NCBI GenBank assembly: GCA_963839615.1
Contig: CAWIVY010000007.1
Coordinates: 434,001-498,000 of the forward strand
Direction: 5' to 3'
Origin: DASQMT01 sp963839615
GTDB lineage: Bacteria > Actinomycetota > Thermoleophilia > Solirubrobacterales > Solirubrobacteraceae
Length of the DNA: 64,000 nucleotides
Shown here one piece after another: positions 9,213 through 17,713 of this stretch. The first letter of the stretch is position 1. The number at the start of each line of letters is the position of its first letter. The position numbers were made by a program, and so were the translations under genes. A model generated the notes under the pieces. That model made no database searches. It worked only from the letters and a program-made list of their open reading frames with translations, and was not told where the DNA came from.

Positions 9213-9944
9213 ATGCCCGCCGACCTGATCCTGCTCCACGGGTTCACCCAGACGGGGCGGAGCTGGCAGCCGGTGCTGCACGCGCTCGCGGCACGCTACC
9301 GGGCGGTCGCGCCCGACCTGCCCGGCCACGGCGAGTTCGCCGCGCGCCGTCCTGCGTCGTTCGCGGCCTGCGACGCCTATCTCCGCGCGCTGGCCGGCGA
9401 CCGGTTCACGCTGGCCGGATACTCGATGGGCGGGCGCGTCGCGTTGCACGCGGCGCTCTCGCTCGGCGAGCGCGTGGAGCGGCTCGTCCTGGTCGGTGCG
9501 AGCCCGGGGCTGGCCGACGCGGCCGCGCGCGCTGCTCGCGCCGCCGACGACACCGGGCTCGCGGAGCGGATCGAGACGATCGGACTCGAGGCCTTCGTGC
9601 GCGAGTGGAGCGCCCAGCCGCTCTTCGCCGGCATGCCGCGCGGCATCGCGGAAGTCGCCATGGCCGACCGCATGCGCAACACCGCCGCTGGCCTGGCCGC
9701 CGCGCTGCGCGGGCTCGGGACGGGGGTGATGCCGCCGCTGTGGGACCGGCTGGCGGAGCTCGCCGTCCCGGTCGAGCTCGTCGTGGGCGAGCGCGACGAG
9801 AAGTTCCGCGCGATCGCCGAGCGCATGGAAGCAGCGCTGCCGGACGCACGGCTCCACGTGGTCGCGGGCGCCGGCCACGCGGTGCACCTGGAGGCGCCCG
9901 ACGCGGTCGTCGAGCTGCTCGCCGCGGACGGCGAACGTCGCTGA
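9213..9944 (+). CDS. menH: SHCHC synthase, alpha/beta hydrolase fold
   Basis: A 243-aa alpha/beta-hydrolase that removes pyruvate from the MenD product. The oxyanion motif LLHGFTQTG is at residues 7-15, the nucleophile serine lies in GYSMGG near residue 70, and the catalytic histidine lies in AGAGHAVHLE near residue 222. Context supports MenH: it sits between menD and menC, divergent from the first (12 bp between starts) and convergent with the second (7 bp between stops). A GAGG four bases before the ATG could act as a weak ribosome-binding site. Generic hydrolase is the alternative from sequence alone. Confidence 0.88.
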   Translation: MPADLILLHGFTQTGRSWQPVLHALAARYRAVAPDLPGHGEFAARRPASFAACDAYLRALAGDRFTLAGYSMGGRVALHAALSLGERVERLVLVGASPGLADAAARAARAADDTGLAERIETIGLEAFVREWSAQPLFAGMPRGIAEVAMADRMRNTAAGLAAALRGLGTGVMPPLWDRLAELAVPVELVVGERDEKFRAIAERMEAALPDARLHVVAGAGHAVHLEAPDAVVELLAADGERR

Positions 9945-9951
9945 GTTGCCC

Positions 9952-11007
9952 CTATAGGGGGTACTGAGCGACGTTCGCGCCCAGGAGGCCGGGCCCGTCC
10001 GGCACGGCGATGGCGCCGTGCACCGGCGCCAGCGCTCCCTCCATGCCCTCGAACAGCGCGAGCGTCGCCAGCCCGCAGGGCGCGACCGGCCCCGTCGCGG
10101 CGAGACCCGCCGCGGCGTGCAGGCCGGCCGCCACGCCGAGCGGGCCGTCGAACGTCGACGCGACGTAGACCGCGCTCCCCGCCGCGCGCGCCGCCCGCGC
10201 GTCGCGCATCAGACCCGTGATCCCGCCGCAGCGCGCGATCTTCAGGCAGACCGCGTCCGCCGCCCCGGACCCCGCGGCGCCGGGCTCGGCGGCCGTCTCG
10301 TCCATCGCGACCGGCACCGGCGACGCCGCCCGCACGGCGCGCAGCTCGTCGACGCCGTGGACCGGCTCCTCGGCGTACTCCAGGCCGGCCGGGGCGAGCG
10401 CGCGCAGGTTCGCCAGCGCCTCGCCGGCGCTCGACCAGGCGCCGTTGGCGTCGACCCGGATGGCCGTCTCCGGGCCGACCGCGGCGCGCACCGCCGCGAC
10501 GCGCCCGGCGTCGTCGCCGATCCCGACCTTGACCTTCACGCAGGCGAAGCCCGCGCGTGCTGCCGCGGCGGCCTGGGCTGCCGCGCCGGCGCGGTCCTCG
10601 GCGCCGATCGTCGCGTTGACGGCGACCGCGCTCGCCGCTCCGGCGGCGAAGAGCTGCGCCACGGGGCGCCCCGCCCGGCGGCCGGCGCGGTCCCAGAGCG
10701 CGAGGTCGATCGCGGCCAGGGCCTGGGGCAGGTCGCGCTCCTGCGCGCACGCGGCCAGCAGCTCGGCGTGGCCGGCGTCGCGCCCGGCGGCGGTCAGCAC
10801 GGACTCGTAGGCCTGCAGTGCCGCCGCCACCGCCGCCAGCGGCACGCCGTCGTAGGGCTCCAGCGGCGCCGCCTCGCCGACGCCGAAGTCGTCCTCGCCC
10901 CACGCCAGCCGGACCCGCAGCAGATGGCGCTCGCGCAGCTCCCCCCACGAGCTGCGGACCGGCGCGCGCAGCGCGAGCCGGACGGGGGTGACCTCGAGCC
11001 GGGCCAT
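9952..11007 (-). CDS. menC: o-succinylbenzoate synthase
   Basis: A 351-aa enolase-superfamily enzyme that dehydrates SHCHC to o-succinylbenzoate. The KxK motif appears as CVKVKVG, the metal ligands as RVDANGAW, YAEEPV and MDETAAE, and the second catalytic lysine in CLKIARCGG. Start ATG 11007 comes one base after the menA stop, so menB-menA-menC form one minus-strand operon. The protein is alanine-rich. N-succinylamino acid racemase is the usual misannotation in this family; the cluster argues for MenC. Confidence 0.9.
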   Translation of the reverse strand: MARLEVTPVRLALRAPVRSSWGELRERHLLRVRLAWGEDDFGVGEAAPLEPYDGVPLAAVAAALQAYESVLTAAGRDAGHAELLAACAQERDLPQALAAIDLALWDRAGRRAGRPVAQLFAAGAASAVAVNATIGAEDRAGAAAQAAAAARAGFACVKVKVGIGDDAGRVAAVRAAVGPETAIRVDANGAWSSAGEALANLRALAPAGLEYAEEPVHGVDELRAVRAASPVPVAMDETAAEPGAAGSGAADAVCLKIARCGGITGLMRDARAARAAGSAVYVASTFDGPLGVAAGLHAAAGLAATGPVAPCGLATLALFEGMEGALAPVHGAIAVPDGPGLLGANVAQYPL

Positions 11008-11008
11008 G

Positions 11009-11908
11009 TCAGCTTGCGAGCAGGCCGGCGGAGAGCAGCACGCAGAACGCGAGCTGGAGCCGCCCCGTGCCCGCCAGCGCGCCGTTGAGCGACGGCCCGT
11101 CGGTGCGCGTCCGCACGACCCGCACGAGCGGCAGCGCGAGCGGGATCGCGAGCCAGCTGAGCAGCAGCCAGGGGGAGAGGTCCCCGAACAGCCACGGCAG
11201 CGGCGCGCTCGCGAACGCGCCCGCGACCATCGCGGCGAAGAGGCCGCGCGCGCGGTCGCGCCCGAGCCTGACCGCCAGCGTGCGCTTGCCCGCGCGCCGG
11301 TCGGTCTCGAGATCGCGCACGTTGTTGACGACGAGGATCGCGCTCGCGAGCAGCCCGACGGGCACGGCGAGCACGAGCGCCTCCCAGTCGAGCTCCTCGG
11401 TCTGGGCGTAGTAGGAGCCCGTGACCGCGACGACGCCGAAGAACAGGAACACGAACACCTCGCCAAGCCCCTCGTAGCCGTACGGCCGCGGGCCGCCCGT
11501 GTAGAGCACGCCGGCAAGGATCGAAGCGGCGCCGACGAGCAGCAGCTCCCAGCCGGCGGTCGCGATCAGGTACGTGCCGGCCAGCACGGCCACGGCGAAC
11601 GCCACGTAGGTCGCGATCAGCACCTGACGCGGCGGGACCAGGCCCCCGGCGGTGACGCGCACGGGCCCGAGCCGGTCCTCGGTGTCGGCGCCGCGCCGCG
11701 CGTCGGAGTAGTCGTTGGAGAGGTTCGTCCCGACCTGGATGAAGAGCGCCCCGATCAGTGCCGCGATGAAGCTGAGCGGCCTGAAGGTGCCGCCGGTGGC
11801 GGCGAACGCCGTCCCGACGAGCACGGGTGCGACCGCGGCCGGGAGCGTCCGCGGACGCGCGGCCATCAGCCAGATGCGGGCGGCCTTGGGCCGCTCGGTC
11901 GCGCTCAC
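11009..11908 (-). CDS. menA: 1,4-dihydroxy-2-naphthoate polyprenyltransferase
   Basis: A 299-aa UbiA-family membrane enzyme with about eight to nine helices. It prenylates and decarboxylates DHNA to demethylmenaquinone in the cytoplasmic membrane. The two Asp-rich prenyl-diphosphate sites are visible as NLSNDYSDARRGAD (about residue 63) and NNVRDLETDRRAGKRTLAVRLG (about residue 195). The GTG start overlaps the menB TGA (GTGA), which indicates translational coupling. The gene stops one base before menC. Confidence 0.93.
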   Translation of the reverse strand: MSATERPKAARIWLMAARPRTLPAAVAPVLVGTAFAATGGTFRPLSFIAALIGALFIQVGTNLSNDYSDARRGADTEDRLGPVRVTAGGLVPPRQVLIATYVAFAVAVLAGTYLIATAGWELLLVGAASILAGVLYTGGPRPYGYEGLGEVFVFLFFGVVAVTGSYYAQTEELDWEALVLAVPVGLLASAILVVNNVRDLETDRRAGKRTLAVRLGRDRARGLFAAMVAGAFASAPLPWLFGDLSPWLLLSWLAIPLALPLVRVVRTRTDGPSLNGALAGTGRLQLAFCVLLSAGLLAS

Positions 11909-12729
11909 GGCCGCTTCGGGAACCGCGAGAAGTCCGGCGCGCGCTTCTCCTTGTAGGCGTCGCGCCCCTCCTTCGCCTCGTCGCTCGCGTAGAACAGGAG
12001 GTTGGCGTCGTGCGCGAGCTGCTGGATCCCGGCGTAGCCGTCCTCGTGGGCGTTGAAGCTGGCCTTCGCGAGCCGCAGCGCGAACGGGGAGAGGGCGAGC
12101 ATCTCGCGGCACCAGGCGACCGTCTCCTCCTCGAGCCGCTCGAGCGGCACGACGGTGTTCACGAGCCCCATCGCCAGCGCCTGGGCCGCGTCGTACTGGC
12201 GGCAGAGGAACCAGAACTCCTTCGCGCGCTTCGGGCCAACGAGGTCGCGCAGCAGGCTCGCGCCGTAGCCGCCGTCCCAGGAGCCCACGCGCGGGCCGGT
12301 CTGCCCGAAGCGGGCGTTGTCCGCCGCGATCGTGAGGTCGCAGACGAGGTGCAGGATGTGCCCGCCGCCGACCGCGTAGCCGGCCACCATCGCGACGACG
12401 GGCTTCGGCAGGCGCCGGATCTGGACGTGCAGGTCGGTCACGTGGAAGCGCCCCACCGCCGCACCCTCGGGCATGTAGCCGGTGTCCCCGCGCACGCGCT
12501 GGTCGCCGCCGGAGCAGAACGCCAGCGGGCCCTCGCCCGTCAGCACGATCGCGCCCACCGACGTGTCCTCCCGCGCCCGCTCGAGCGCCTCCGAGATCTC
12601 GACGATCGTCTGCGGGCGAAAGGCGTTGCGCACCTCTGGGCGGTCGATCGTGACCTTCGCGATGCCGTCGCCCGAGAGCTCGTACCTGATGTCGGTGAAG
12701 TCTGCGGCCGATTTCCAGCTCACGGGCAC
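11905..12729 (-). CDS. menB: 1,4-dihydroxy-2-naphthoyl-CoA synthase
   Basis: A 274-aa crotonase-fold enzyme that closes the second ring of OSB-CoA. It carries AFCSGGDQ, the oxyanion stretch AGYAVGGGH, GQTGPRVGSWDGGYG and the C-terminal PDFSRF, all close to the E. coli enzyme. Start choice: the frame is open to a GTG at 12774, which would overlap menE by 15 bp, but homology to other MenB proteins begins at VSWKSAADFTDIRYE. The GTG at 12729, eight bases downstream of a TAGTCT hexamer, fits both homology and a leaderless transcript; GTG 12723 is also possible. First gene of menB-menA-menC. Confidence 0.92.
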   Translation of the reverse strand: MPVSWKSAADFTDIRYELSGDGIAKVTIDRPEVRNAFRPQTIVEISEALERAREDTSVGAIVLTGEGPLAFCSGGDQRVRGDTGYMPEGAAVGRFHVTDLHVQIRRLPKPVVAMVAGYAVGGGHILHLVCDLTIAADNARFGQTGPRVGSWDGGYGASLLRDLVGPKRAKEFWFLCRQYDAAQALAMGLVNTVVPLERLEEETVAWCREMLALSPFALRLAKASFNAHEDGYAGIQQLAHDANLLFYASDEAKEGRDAYKEKRAPDFSRFPKRP

Positions 12730-12737
12730 GGCGCGGG

Positions 12738-12747
12738 AGACTAGCCT
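12738..12747. promoter_or_regulatory. overlapping divergent -10 elements of menB and menE
   Basis: On the plus strand TAGCCT (12742-12747) lies 12 nt before the menE ATG. On the minus strand TAGTCT (complement of 12738-12743) lies 8 nt before the menB GTG at 12729. The two hexamers share two bases within one CTAG, so a single site could fire both ways. Confidence 0.5.
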
Positions 12748-12759
12748 CTCGTCCTCAAC

Positions 12760-14055
12760 ATGGATTTCGGACACTGGCTATCGGCTGCCGCAGGCCGTCA
12801 TCCCGAGCGTGTCGCGGTCGAGGTGCCGGGCGAGTCGGTCACGTACCGCGACCTGCTGCTGCGCGCGGTCCGCGCCGCCGGCGCGCTGACCCTGCGCGGG
12901 GTGAAGCGCGGAGAGCCGATCGCGCTGACGCTCGAGCCGGGGCTGCCGTTCGTCGAGGCGCTGCACGGCTGCCTCCTGCTCGGCGCTCCCGCCGTGCCGA
13001 TCGATGCGCGGCTGGCCGAGCGCGAGCGCAGCGCCGCTCTGCGCGAGTACGAGGTGGTCGTCGAGCGGCCGATGCGCGGGGACACGGGCGTCTTCCAGCT
13101 GCCCGATCCGCCCGAGCGCGAGCTCGTCGCGCTCGTGATGCACACCTCGGGCACGACCGGCAAGCCCAAGCCCGTCGAGATCACCTTCGGCAACATCCGC
13201 GCCGGCGCGCGCGGTCTCGCCCAGGCGATGGACCTCAGCGACGACGAGCGCTGGCTGTCGCCGCTGCCGCTCGCGCACGTCGGCGGCCTGATGGTCGTGC
13301 TGCGCTCGACGCTGATGGCGACGACGGCCGTGCTGCTCCCGCCCCCGTTCGACGTCGAGGCCACGGCCGCGCAGCTGCGCGACGGCGGCATCACGATCGC
13401 CTCGCTCGTCCCGACCCAGCTGCAACGGCTGCTCGATGCCGGGGCGACGCCCGGGCCGGAGCTGCGGCGGGTGCTGCTCGGCGGCGGGCCGATGCCGCGT
13501 GCGCTGCTCGAGCGCGCCCGCGACGCGGGCTTCCCGGTCTGTCCGAGCTACGGGCTGACCCAGGCCTGCTCGACCGTGACCGTCGCCGAGCCCGGCGACC
13601 TCGATACCGCCGGGCACGCGCTGCCCGGCGTCGGCGTCGCGATCAGCGGCGACGGCGAGATCGTCGTCTCGGGCGGCACCGTCAACGTGCTCGGCGCGCT
13701 GCGGACGGGCGATCTCGGGACGATCGACGCGGAGGGCCGCCTGATCGTCACGGGCCGCAAGGGCGACGTGATCATCACCGGCGGCGAGAACGTGCCGGCG
13801 GCCGAGGTCGAGGCGGTGCTCGCGGAGCACCCCGACGTGGTCGAGGCGGCGGTCTTCGCCCGCCCGCACGCGCTCTGGGGCGAGGCGATCACGGCGCTCG
13901 TGGTCCCGCGTCCGGGCGGCGCCCTTTCCCAGGGCGCGCTGCGCGCGCACTGCGTCGAGCGGCTCGCGGCCTTCAAGGTCCCGAAGTCGTTCGAGTTCGT
14001 GGGCGAGCTGCCGCGCACGTCCTCGGGCAAGGTCCGCCGCAGCGACCTGCGCTAG
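12760..14055 (+). CDS. menE: o-succinylbenzoate-CoA ligase
   Basis: A 431-aa ANL-superfamily adenylate-forming enzyme that activates OSB with ATP and CoA. Motifs in order: P-loop HTSGTTGKPKPV (about 127-138), the substrate/adenylate region SYGLTQACSTVT, the hinge TGDLGTIDAEGRLIVTGRKGDVIITGGENV, and the C-terminal catalytic lysine in PRTSSGKVRRSDLR. It is a little short compared with general acyl-CoA ligases, as MenE usually is. It starts 30 bp from menB in the opposite direction and is followed by a methyltransferase gene 14 bp downstream. Confidence 0.92.
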   Translation: MDFGHWLSAAAGRHPERVAVEVPGESVTYRDLLLRAVRAAGALTLRGVKRGEPIALTLEPGLPFVEALHGCLLLGAPAVPIDARLAERERSAALREYEVVVERPMRGDTGVFQLPDPPERELVALVMHTSGTTGKPKPVEITFGNIRAGARGLAQAMDLSDDERWLSPLPLAHVGGLMVVLRSTLMATTAVLLPPPFDVEATAAQLRDGGITIASLVPTQLQRLLDAGATPGPELRRVLLGGGPMPRALLERARDAGFPVCPSYGLTQACSTVTVAEPGDLDTAGHALPGVGVAISGDGEIVVSGGTVNVLGALRTGDLGTIDAEGRLIVTGRKGDVIITGGENVPAAEVEAVLAEHPDVVEAAVFARPHALWGEAITALVVPRPGGALSQGALRAHCVERLAAFKVPKSFEFVGELPRTSSGKVRRSDLR

Positions 14056-14069
14056 CGTGCCGCCGCGAC

Positions 14070-14921
14070 GTGCCGGTTCCTGAGGACTTCCGAGCGGAGA
14101 GCCGCAAGCGCTGGGGCGGCCAGGCGGCGGGCTGGGAATCGCGGCGCGACCTGCTGCGGACCACCACGATGCCGGTCTCGGCCTGGATGATCGACGCGAT
14201 CGACCCGCAGCCTGGCCAGCACCTGCTCGAGCTCGCTGCCGGCACCGGGGACACGGGCCTGCTCGCGGCGGAGCTGATCGAGCCCGGCGGGGAGCTGATC
14301 TCCTCGGACTTCTCCCCGGAGATGCTCGCCACGGCCCAGCGCCGCGCGGACGAGCTCGGCGTCCGCAACGTGCGCTTCAAGCAGATCGACGCCGAGACGA
14401 GCATCGACGCCGAGGCGGCCAGCCTGGACGGCGTCCTGTGCCGCTGGGGCTACATGCTGATGGCCGATCCCGAGAACGCCCTGCGCGAGACGCGGCGGGT
14501 GCTCAAGCCCGGCGCGCGCGTGGCGCTGGCCGCGTGGGCGGGCCCGGACGACAACCCCTGGTGCGTGCTGCCCGCGCGCGAGCTGAGCGAACGCGGCATC
14601 GGCGACCAGGGCGATCCCGATCTGCCGAACCAGTTCACGTGGGCCCAGGAGGGCCTCGTGACCGAGCACATCGAGGCGGCCGGGTTCACCGAGCACCACG
14701 TCGAGGCGCTCGACTTCACGATCGAATACCGCTCCGCCGCCGACTGGTGGGACGCGCAGTCCGAGCTCTCCTCGCGCTTCGCCGCCAACCTCCGTCAGGC
14801 GGGCGACGCCGACCTCGCGGCGGCCCGCGCCGCGGTGGAGCGGCACGCCGAGCGCTTCGCGGCCGAGGAGGGGACGCTGGTGATCCCCGCGCGGACGTGG
14901 GTGGCGTGGGCAGCTGCCTAG
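14070..14921 (+). CDS. class I SAM-dependent methyltransferase (possible MenG)
   Basis: A 283-aa Rossmann-fold methyltransferase. Motif I is LLELAAGTGDTG (about residues 49-60) and the post-I acidic residue lies in ISSDFSPEML. It sits directly behind menE on the same strand, in the place where menG/ubiE, which methylates demethylmenaquinone, would complete the pathway. It lacks the full UbiE signature and is longer than usual UbiE (about 230-250 aa), so the MenG assignment rests mainly on context. The GTG start is 11 nt after a TAGCGT hexamer that includes the menE stop. Confidence 0.65.
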   Translation: MPVPEDFRAESRKRWGGQAAGWESRRDLLRTTTMPVSAWMIDAIDPQPGQHLLELAAGTGDTGLLAAELIEPGGELISSDFSPEMLATAQRRADELGVRNVRFKQIDAETSIDAEAASLDGVLCRWGYMLMADPENALRETRRVLKPGARVALAAWAGPDDNPWCVLPARELSERGIGDQGDPDLPNQFTWAQEGLVTEHIEAAGFTEHHVEALDFTIEYRSAADWWDAQSELSSRFAANLRQAGDADLAAARAAVERHAERFAAEEGTLVIPARTWVAWAAA

Positions 14922-14937
14922 TAGGGTGCCGCACCCC

Positions 14938-15936
14938 ATGTTCTACGACGACGACGCAGACCTCACCCAGCTCGACGGCAAGACCGTCGCGATCATCGGC
15001 TACGGCTCCCAGGGCCACGCGCACGCGCTGAACCTCGCGAACTCCGGCGTCAGCGTCGTCGTGGGGCTGCGGCCGGACTCCGCCTCCGTCGCCGGGGCGA
15101 AGGAGGCGGGCCTGGAGGTCGCCGACATCCCCGAGGCCGCGTCGCGCGGCGACCTCGTGATGGTGCTGCTGCCCGACGAGATGCACGGCGACGTCTATCG
15201 CGAGCAGATCGCCGACGGGATCGCGCCCGGGAACATGCTGCTGTTCGGCCATGGCTTCTCGATCCACTACGGCGAGGTCGAGCCGCCGCCCGACGTCGAC
15301 GTCGCGCTCGTCGCGCCGAAGGGCCCCGGCCATCTCGTCCGGCGCCAGTACACCGAGGGCTCTGGCGTGCCGGGCCTGATCGCCGTCCACCAGGACGCCA
15401 GCGGGAAGGCGCAGGCACTCGCGCTCGCCTATGCCAAGGGCATCGGCTGCACGCGCGGAGGCGTGATCGAGACGACGTTCAAGGACGAGACCGAGACCGA
15501 TCTGTTCGGCGAGCAGGCGGTGCTCTGCGGCGGTGTCTCCGAACTGGTCCGCGCGGGCTACGAGACACTCGTCGACGCCGGCTACGACCCGCGCCTGGCC
15601 TACTTCGAGTGCCTGCACGAGCTCAAGCTGATCGTCGACCTGATGTACGAGAAGGGCATCACGGGGATGCGCTACTCGATCTCCAACACCGCCGAGTACG
15701 GCGACCTGACCCGCGGCAAGCGGATCATCTCCGAGACGACCCGCCAGGCCATGCGCGACGTGCTCGGGGAGATCCAGTCGGGCGCGTTCGCGCGCGAGTG
15801 GATCGCCGAGAACCGCGCCGGGCAGGAGAACTTCCAGCGCATGCGCGAAGAGGGTGCCGACCACCGGATCGAGCGCGAGGGCAAGCAGCTGCGCTCGATG
15901 ATGGACTGGATCGACACCGAGTTCCACGCCGGGTGA
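14938..15936 (+). CDS. ilvC: ketol-acid reductoisomerase (NADP+)
   Basis: A 332-aa class I KARI that isomerises and reduces acetolactate or acetohydroxybutyrate in valine, leucine and isoleucine synthesis. The Rossmann motif GYGSQGHAHALNL is near residue 22; Mg ligands lie in the helical knot domain (DLFGEQAVLCGG, ECLHELK). The ATG at 14938 gives the usual MFYDDDADL start, with AGGG 11 bases upstream; a GTG at 14926 would add four residues. The other pathway genes found here (leuABCD, ilvE, cimA) are 12-25 kb away; ilvB, ilvN and ilvD are not in the window. Confidence 0.93.
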   Translation: MFYDDDADLTQLDGKTVAIIGYGSQGHAHALNLANSGVSVVVGLRPDSASVAGAKEAGLEVADIPEAASRGDLVMVLLPDEMHGDVYREQIADGIAPGNMLLFGHGFSIHYGEVEPPPDVDVALVAPKGPGHLVRRQYTEGSGVPGLIAVHQDASGKAQALALAYAKGIGCTRGGVIETTFKDETETDLFGEQAVLCGGVSELVRAGYETLVDAGYDPRLAYFECLHELKLIVDLMYEKGITGMRYSISNTAEYGDLTRGKRIISETTRQAMRDVLGEIQSGAFAREWIAENRAGQENFQRMREEGADHRIEREGKQLRSMMDWIDTEFHAG

Positions 15937-15956
15937 GCCCTGCCAGAATGGGGGGC

Positions 15957-16577
15957 ATGGCCGAGGGCTGGCTTCCGCCCACCGCGCCCGGCGCCAAGCC
16001 GCCGCCGCGCTTCGACACCTCGCCGGAGCCGGCCGCGACGGCGCAATCCGAGCCGCAGCCGCAGAACGCGGCGCCGACATTCGTGCTCCCGAGCGCCGCC
16101 GGCCGCGGCGAGCGCAACCGCTCGGCGCTCTGGGCGATGACGCTCGGGATCATCGGGCTCGCGCTGCTGGTGCTGTCGCTCGGGACGCTGTTCATCCTGA
16201 CGCTGCCCTGCTCGATCGCCGCCTGGGCGCTCGGCAAGCGGGCGCGCGCCCAGATCGCCGGCGGCTCGAACGGGCAGGGCGAGGGTCAGGCGACCGCGGC
16301 GCTCTGGCTCGGCCGGATCGGCGTGATCGCGGGCATCGCGGCGATGGTCGTCTTCATCGCGCTCGTGGCATCCGGCTTCGACATCGAGCAGTTCCGCGAC
16401 GACCTCGAGCGCGAGCTCGAGCAGCAACGCGAGCGCCAGGACGGCGGCGGCGGACGGCGACGGCGACGGCGTTCGCACCAGCCTGGAGCAGGTCCGATTC
16501 GCGGCCGGCGCCTGGCTCGGTCGCTAGGCTTCGCGCGCTCGTGGCGGCCAATCCCTTCATCAAGCAGTACCTCATGA
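15957..16577 (+). CDS. small two-helix membrane protein (DUF4190-like), C-terminus uncertain
   Basis: About 206 aa: a Pro/Ala-rich cytoplasmic start, then two membrane helices around residues 60-85 and 118-142 flanking GKRARAQIAG, in the style of DUF4190 proteins, then a charged coil rich in Glu/Arg/Gln. The ATG at 15957 has a G-rich sequence before it. The C-terminal coding region is a GGC/GACGGC microsatellite (about 16439-16475). In this frame it reads as a run of Arg and overlaps the next gene by 37 bp; one frame over it ends neatly at a TAG at 16525. A slippage or sequencing indel in the repeat is possible. Function unknown. Confidence 0.6.
   Translation: MAEGWLPPTAPGAKPPPRFDTSPEPAATAQSEPQPQNAAPTFVLPSAAGRGERNRSALWAMTLGIIGLALLVLSLGTLFILTLPCSIAAWALGKRARAQIAGGSNGQGEGQATAALWLGRIGVIAGIAAMVVFIALVASGFDIEQFRDDLERELEQQRERQDGGGGRRRRRRSHQPGAGPIRGRRLARSLGFARSWRPIPSSSSTS
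16525..16530 (+). promoter_or_regulatory. candidate -10 element of the aminotransferase-serA operon
   Basis: TAGGCT ends ten bases before the GTG at 16541, with no Shine-Dalgarno between. It belongs to the recurring TAG(C/G)CT pattern of this window. Confidence 0.4.
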
Positions 16578-17713
16578 CCGCCGGCCCGACGCCGGTGCCT
16601 CCCGCGGTCTCACAGGCGATGGCAGCCCCGATGCTCTATCACCGCTCGCCGGCGTTCGACGAGCTCTACGAGCGCGTGCTCAGCCGCCTGCCCGGCGTGT
16701 TCGCCACCGCCAACCCCGTGCTCGCGTTCAGCGCCAGCGGCTCCGGCGCGCTCGAGTCGGCCGTCGCCAATCTCGTACGGCCGGGCACGAGCGCGCTCGT
16801 GCTCGCCGCCGGCAAGTTCGGCGAGCGCTGGATCGGCCTCTGCGAGGCCTACGGCGCCGCGCTCATCACGCACCAGCCGGGCTGGGGCGCCCGCCTGGAC
16901 GCAGCCGAGATCGATCGCGTGCTCGAGCAGAACCCGGGCGTGGAGGTCGTGTTCGGCACGCTCAGCGAGACCTCGACAGGCATCGTGCACGACATCCAGG
17001 CGATCGCCGAGGTCGTGCGCCGCCACGACGCGATGCTGGTCGTCGATGCGGTGTCGGGCGTCGGGGCGGCGCGCATGCTGCAGGACGAGTGGGGCATCGA
17101 CGTCGTCGTCGCGGGCTCGCAGAAGGCGCTGATGACGCCGCCGGGCCTGGCGTTCGCCTCGGTCTCCGAACGCGCGCTCGCGGCCGCGAACGCGCGCCAG
17201 GGCGGTCGCTTCTACTTCGACTGGGGCAGGACCGCCAAGAGCCAGGCGAAGGGCGCGAGCCCGTTCACCCCCGCCGTCTCGCTCTTCCTCGGGCTGGACG
17301 TCGCGCTCGACCTGATCGAGCAGGAGGGGCTCGAGAACGTCTGGGCCCGCCACGAGCTGCTCGCCCGCGCCACCCGCGCAGGCGCGCTCGCGCTCGGCCT
17401 CGAGCTCTTCGGGGACCCCGACGAGCGGTCCACGGTCGTCACGGCGATCGAGCTGCCGGGCGACGTCGACGGCGCCAAGGTCCCGGGCACGATGCGCAAG
17501 CTCGGCATCACCGCGAACGGCGGCCAGGACGCCCTGGCGGGCCGCATCCTGCGGATCGCGCACTGCGGCTACTTCGGCGCGTTCGACATCCTCACCTCGC
17601 TCTCCGGCCTCGAGATCGCGCTCGACCAGCTCGGCCACCACGTGGAGCACGGCGCCGGAGTCGGTGCCGCCCAGCGCGTGTTCGCGGAGGCCGGCGTGCT
17701 CGCCACGGCGTGA
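16541..17713 (+). CDS. class V aminotransferase (alanine/serine-glyoxylate type)
   Basis: A 390-aa PLP aminotransferase of the small-subunit hydrogenase-like/class V group. It has the LMTAGPTPVPPAV start, the cofactor aspartate in VVDAVSGVGA and the Schiff-base lysine in VAGSQKALMTPPG (about Lys200). Its stop overlaps the serA start (GTGA). Enzymes of this kind next to serA often transaminate 3-phosphohydroxypyruvate in lineages without a standard SerC, so a role as phosphoserine aminotransferase is plausible; serine-glyoxylate or alanine-glyoxylate transamination are the alternatives. Confidence 0.82.
   Translation: MAANPFIKQYLMTAGPTPVPPAVSQAMAAPMLYHRSPAFDELYERVLSRLPGVFATANPVLAFSASGSGALESAVANLVRPGTSALVLAAGKFGERWIGLCEAYGAALITHQPGWGARLDAAEIDRVLEQNPGVEVVFGTLSETSTGIVHDIQAIAEVVRRHDAMLVVDAVSGVGAARMLQDEWGIDVVVAGSQKALMTPPGLAFASVSERALAAANARQGGRFYFDWGRTAKSQAKGASPFTPAVSLFLGLDVALDLIEQEGLENVWARHELLARATRAGALALGLELFGDPDERSTVVTAIELPGDVDGAKVPGTMRKLGITANGGQDALAGRILRIAHCGYFGAFDILTSLSGLEIALDQLGHHVEHGAGVGAAQRVFAEAGVLATA

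Noticed and set aside
9945..9960. CCCCTATAGGGG as an operator between menH and menC
   Set aside because: The palindrome contains the menC stop and lies between two convergent gene ends, so it more likely acts as a weak bidirectional terminator or is chance.
14922..14937. Riboswitch or leader peptide before ilvC
   Set aside because: Only 16 bp separate ilvC from the upstream gene, too short for either.
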